This document shows positions 4,941 through 7,798 of a DNA stretch of 7,798 bases, piece after piece. Source of the DNA: Chitinispirillaceae bacterium (lineage in GTDB: Bacteria; Fibrobacterota; Chitinivibrionia; Chitinivibrionales; Chitinispirillaceae); NCBI GenBank assembly GCA_016926315.1, contig JAFGOU010000290.1, forward strand, positions 1-7,798, in the 5' to 3' direction. The notes below the pieces were generated by a model. That model did not search any database. It was not told where the DNA came from and worked only from the letters and a program-made list of their open reading frames with translations. The translations under genes and the position numbers were made by a program. How positions within the stretch are numbered: the stretch's first letter is position 1; each line of letters starts with the position of its first letter.

Positions 4941-7798
4941 CAGGAGGACTATTCGACCTGGTTGTTCGCCCAGAGAATAGTCCTGAATACCTCCGCATCC
5001 GGGGCGAATATCAGCGGAAATGTGTATGGTTTCCCGATACTCGTCAGGGTGAATCCTTCCAATTTTAACGGGTTTTCCAACACGCTGCCGCAGGGCGCGG
5101 ACGTGCGCTTCGCCAAAGCGAACGGTACGGCGCTGCCTTATGAAATCGAACGGTGGATCGATGGCGCGAGTAATAACGATACCGCCGAAATCTGGGTCAG
5201 GACCGATACGATTCTGGGCAACAACGGTTCACAATACATCATGATGTACTGGGGAAAGAGCGGCGTAACGGGCAGGTCGAGCGGAGCGCCGGTATTCGAT
5301 ACTGCCAACGGTTTTGTCGCGGTATACCACCTCAGGGAAAACCAGGCCAACACCGCAGACGCGACCTATAATAATCTGGGTGGAGCCCGTATGGGGAGTC
5401 CGGTTCAGAGTACCGGCATAATTGGGTATGGCCAGAGCTTTGCCGGTTCCGGCGCCTACTATAAAACGAACGCGTTCGACAAGTGCAATTTCGGAGCCGC
5501 ATTTTCGGTTTCGGCATGGATATACCTTCCGTCGGCATTCGGCAATTACGGCGCGCTCTGGTCAAAGGGCTCTGATGATTTGACCTGGTCTGACCAGGAG
5601 GTGCAGTTTTACCTTGGCAACAACACAACCGGCACCGGCCAGCAGGGACGGTTTCCCCAACTGGTCGGACACTTGCGCAGTTGGATGAATAGCGGCACCG
5701 CTATGGGCCGCGATGCCTGGCAGCAGGTGACCTTCGTTTACCGGCAGGCAAACGACGCCCGGCAGGTGTTTATTAACGGTCAATCGGTCGCTCTTTCGAA
5801 TGCGACCTATTTAGGCGGGACCGATATCGCGGGGCATCCGTTTTTCATCGGCAGGGACATCAGCCCTGAAGCGGTCAACGATTTCCGCGGCGTCATGGAC
5901 GAGGTGGTGGTTTCAAAGATAGCGCGGCCGGCCAACTGGATCAAACTCTGCTACGAGAACCAGAAACCGGCCCCATCGCTGGTTTCGTTCGTTGTCGTTG
6001 ACAACGAAAGCTATGCGACCTGGCCTTCGGTCCAGAGGGTGTATTTAAACACCACGCCGAGCGGCGCGAATATCCCGGGTACGGTGACGAATTTCCCCCT
6101 TCTCATCCGTCTGAACCCGTCAACCTTCAAGGGGTTTTCGCAGACGCTTCCCGGCGGCGCCGATCTCAGGTTCGCGAAAAGCAACGGCAGCCACCTACCG
6201 TATGAGATCGAGCGGTGGGTTGATGGCGCGGGCAATAACGATACCGCTGAAATCTGGGTCAGGGTCGATACGGTCTTCGGGAACAGCAGCCAGCAGTATA
6301 TCCTTCTTTATTGGGGAAAAACCGGGGTGTCGAGCAGGTCGAACGGGAGCGCGGTATTCGAAACCGAGAATTATTTCCAGGGGGTATGGCACCTGAGTGA
6401 AAGCCCGGCAGGAGGGGCCGGCGCCCTAAAGGACCGGACGGCCAACGGAAACCATGCAACGCCGCAGAACAACCTTGCCGCTGATGACCTGGTGAATGGT
6501 ATTGTCGGCAGGGCGCTGAATTTCGACGGACCGAACGGAGCGGGCGGAGACTGGCTTCGTCTTCCCAATGCCTCAACCCTTGATAATACCGGTACCTTGA
6601 CGATAAGCTGCTGGTGCAGGATGACCAACGGCGGCAGCACCGGCTACTACGGTATTGCGGGGAAATATGCCGATTCGGGTTCGCGTTACCTCGGCTATAC
6701 GCTCTGCCGGGCTGATAACCAGCATGTCCGGTTCATCGCCGGTACCGGCTCTTCCGCATCGTACATCGCGAGCAACAACCCCCTTACTGATAATGCATGG
6801 CACCATCTGGTCGGCGCTGTGTATGCCGGAACGCTGTATCTGTTCATCGACGGCGTGCAACAGAGCGCGACCGCAGCCGGCACCCCGGTGGCAAACGGCG
6901 GTTATGGCGCGATCGGCAGGCAGGCGGTGAATCTTGACTGGCGGCATTTCGCGGGCGACATCGACGAGGTGAAGATCAGCAGGACCGCCCGCCCGCTGAA
7001 CTGGATCAGGCTTTCGTACGCCAACCAGAGGGCGGACCAGAAACTGGTGACGCTTGAGGTGGTTGACAATGAAAATTATGCCACCTGGCCCTATTCCCAG
7101 AGGCTGTATCTCAACACGAGTCAGAGCGGCGCCGGGGTGAACGGGATGGTGGTCAATTTTCCGGCGCTCATTCGCCTCAACCCCGCCGTGTTCCGGTATT
7201 TTTCCCAGACCCAGCCCGGCGGCGCTGACCTCAGATTCTCACGGCCCGACGGCGCGCACCTGCCGTATGACATTGAACGATGGGTAGATGGTTCGGGAAA
7301 CGCCGACACGGCGGAGATCTGGGTGCGCATCGATACCGTATCCGGCAACAGCGTGTCGCAGTATATCACCATGCACTGGGGCAGGAGCGACGCGCAGAGC
7401 CGCTTCAACCCGCGCGCGGTGTTCGACGTGGCTGCCGGTTTTGCCGGCGTATGGCATATGAATGAAACGCCCGGCGCCGCGGGGTCAATTGCCGATCGGA
7501 CCGCCAACGCCTTCAGCGGGACGGCGGTGAATATGAACGCCGCCGCATCGATGCCCGGACTGATCGGCAGAGCGCTCGAGTTTGACGGCGTCGACGATCA
7601 TATCGTATTGCCCGCGATCCCCACGGATTTCACCGCCGGCATCACGATCGGCGGGTGGATGCGGTTTCGGGCATTCAACAGTTTTTCGCGTCTCATCGAC
7701 TGGAGTGAAAACGGTCCTTCAAGCAATAATATCGCCATCAGCAACAGCGGCACCGGCAACGGTATTCGATATTCCCTGTTTAACGGGAACATCGCGAC
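4833..7798 (+). CDS. Secreted DUF2341-LamG tandem-repeat surface protein, 3' partial
   Basis: The frame is open from the stop TAG at 4818-4820 to the window edge, giving 988 visible codons with no stop. GTG at 4833 is the first usable start after that stop and places a good signal peptide at residues 1-36. No strong Shine-Dalgarno is seen, only AGAG about 10 bases upstream. After the signal peptide come three tandem units of about 354 residues: 38-390, 391-745 and 746 onward. Each has a Y-x-T-W-x-x-x-Q-R-x-x-L-N-T leader, a DUF2341 domain (about 67-150 in unit 1) with G-A-D-x-R-F, L-P-Y-x-I-E-R-W and T-A-E-I-W-V-R, then a LamG/concanavalin A-like domain. The LamG domains of units 1 and 2 end in a D-E-V-x-x-S, N-W-I-x-L pattern. 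Binding to surface or extracellular polysaccharide is plausible for LamG modules. A sorting domain may follow outside the window. Function is inferred, domain identity is well supported. Confidence 0.93.
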   Translation, partial: MRTYLSGSHTISKKRACLFLSAVLAGIFFVFSGWAAQEDYSTWLFAQRIVLNTSASGANISGNVYGFPILVRVNPSNFNGFSNTLPQGADVRFAKANGTALPYEIERWIDGASNNDTAEIWVRTDTILGNNGSQYIMMYWGKSGVTGRSSGAPVFDTANGFVAVYHLRENQANTADATYNNLGGARMGSPVQSTGIIGYGQSFAGSGAYYKTNAFDKCNFGAAFSVSAWIYLPSAFGNYGALWSKGSDDLTWSDQEVQFYLGNNTTGTGQQGRFPQLVGHLRSWMNSGTAMGRDAWQQVTFVYRQANDARQVFINGQSVALSNATYLGGTDIAGHPFFIGRDISPEAVNDFRGVMDEVVVSKIARPANWIKLCYENQKPAPSLVSFVVVDNESYATWPSVQRVYLNTTPSGANIPGTVTNFPLLIRLNPSTFKGFSQTLPGGADLRFAKSNGSHLPYEIERWVDGAGNNDTAEIWVRVDTVFGNSSQQYILLYWGKTGVSSRSNGSAVFETENYFQGVWHLSESPAGGAGALKDRTANGNHATPQNNLAADDLVNGIVGRALNFDGPNGAGGDWLRLPNASTLDNTGTLTISCWCRMTNGGSTGYYGIAGKYADSGSRYLGYTLCRADNQHVRFIAGTGSSASYIASNNPLTDNAWHHLVGAVYAGTLYLFIDGVQQSATAAGTPVANGGYGAIGRQAVNLDWRHFAGDIDEVKISRTARPLNWIRLSYANQRADQKLVTLEVVDNENYATWPYSQRLYLNTSQSGAGVNGMVVNFPALIRLNPAVFRYFSQTQPGGADLRFSRPDGAHLPYDIERWVDGSGNADTAEIWVRIDTVSGNSVSQYITMHWGRSDAQSRFNPRAVFDVAAGFAGVWHMNETPGAAGSIADRTANAFSGTAVNMNAAASMPGLIGRALEFDGVDDHIVLPAIPTDFTAGITIGGWMRFRAFNSFSRLIDWSENGPSSNNIAISNSGTGNGIRYSLFNGNIA
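4944..6002 (+). repeat. DUF2341-LamG unit 1
   Basis: Residues 38-390. The unit opens with EDYSTW immediately after the predicted cleavage site, then DUF2341 from FPILVRVNP (5031) to the W-G-K-S-G-V-T-G-R-S strand (to about 5280). The LamG part begins near AVYHLRE (about 5319) and includes FSVSAWIYLP, WQQVTFVYR, QVFINGQSV, and the closing FRGVMDEVVVSK with NWIKLCYENQKP. Compared with the other two units, its LamG domain has a distinct N-terminal half. Confidence 0.88.
6003..7067 (+). repeat. DUF2341-LamG unit 2
   Basis: Residues 391-745. It begins NESYATW, 354 codons after the matching tryptophan of unit 1. DUF2341 spans FPLLIRLNP to YWGKTGVSSRS. LamG starts at GVWHLSESPAG (about 6384), has the DRTANGNHAT and GRALNFDG stretches typical of LamG_3-type domains, then WHHLVGAVYAGTLYLFIDG and HFAGDIDEVKISRTARPLNWI. 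This is the most canonical of the three copies. Confidence 0.9.
7068..7798 (+). repeat. DUF2341-LamG unit 3 (cut by window end)
   Basis: Residues 746 to the window edge. It begins NENYATW, 355 codons after unit 2, with DUF2341 from FPALIRLNP through HWGRSDAQSR. LamG starts at GVWHMNETPG (about 7449) with DRTANAFSG, GRALEFDG and ITIGGWMRF. The latter half of the LamG domain lies beyond the window. Its DUF2341 domain is the most diverged of the three, with LPYDIERW in place of LPYEIERW. Confidence 0.88.

Noticed and set aside
5310..6990. LamG domains considered as glycoside hydrolases
   Set aside because: No catalytic E-x-D-x-(x)-E motif of GH16-type enzymes is visible, so they are treated as non-catalytic binding folds.
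5138..7792. Minus-strand and alternate-frame open frames within the second gene
   Set aside because: They recur at equivalent places in each repeat unit because they mirror the repeated DUF2341-LamG coding DNA, and they show no domain of their own.

Overview
The window reads as part of a bacterial chromosome encoding large secreted, cell-surface proteins. Two long coding regions lie in the same direction and both run off the window. The first lacks its 5' end and the second lacks its 3' end. About 300 bases of non-coding DNA separate them. Coding DNA is GC-rich, with GC-rich third positions, while the intergenic stretch and the signal-peptide codons are AT-rich. Tandem Ig and FN3-type domains, a C-terminal type IX secretion (T9SS)-like sorting domain and DUF2341-LamG repeats together suggest a member of the Fibrobacterota-Chlorobi-Bacteroidota group. 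A Fibrobacterota/Chitinispirillia-like genome is my best guess. This is inferred from architecture only, as no marker gene is present.

Layout: bases 1-4533 are the C-terminal 1,510 codons of a surface protein. It has four Ig-like domains (the first cut by the window edge), two less recognisable beta-rich segments, two FN3-like domains, a ZU5-like beta-sandwich, a PP-x-I Ig-like domain, a long unclassified module, and a T9SS/FlgD-like C-terminal domain starting at a PNPF motif. Bases 4534-4832 are intergenic. They hold a perfect 14-bp-stem intrinsic terminator, a possible sigma-70-like promoter, a 10-bp palindrome and a 59-bp element with inverted ends that looks like a dispersed intergenic repeat. 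Bases 4833 to the end encode a second secreted protein. It has a clear signal peptide followed directly by three tandem units of about 354 residues, each a DUF2341 domain plus a LamG (concanavalin A-like) domain. The third unit is cut by the window edge.

The strong terminator suggests the two genes are separate transcription units. The first protein is probably exported and anchored or released through its C-terminal domain. The second enters the Sec pathway and probably carries a similar C-terminal domain outside the window, which cannot be seen. Both look like adhesive or glycan-binding surface proteins, with no catalytic motif recognised. I found no RNA gene, CRISPR array, transposase, or defence or biosynthetic system. 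The points most worth a second look are the mosaic DUF2341-LamG repeat, the intergenic repeat, the near-identical segments of Ig domains 2 and 3, and the unclassified module before the sorting domain.
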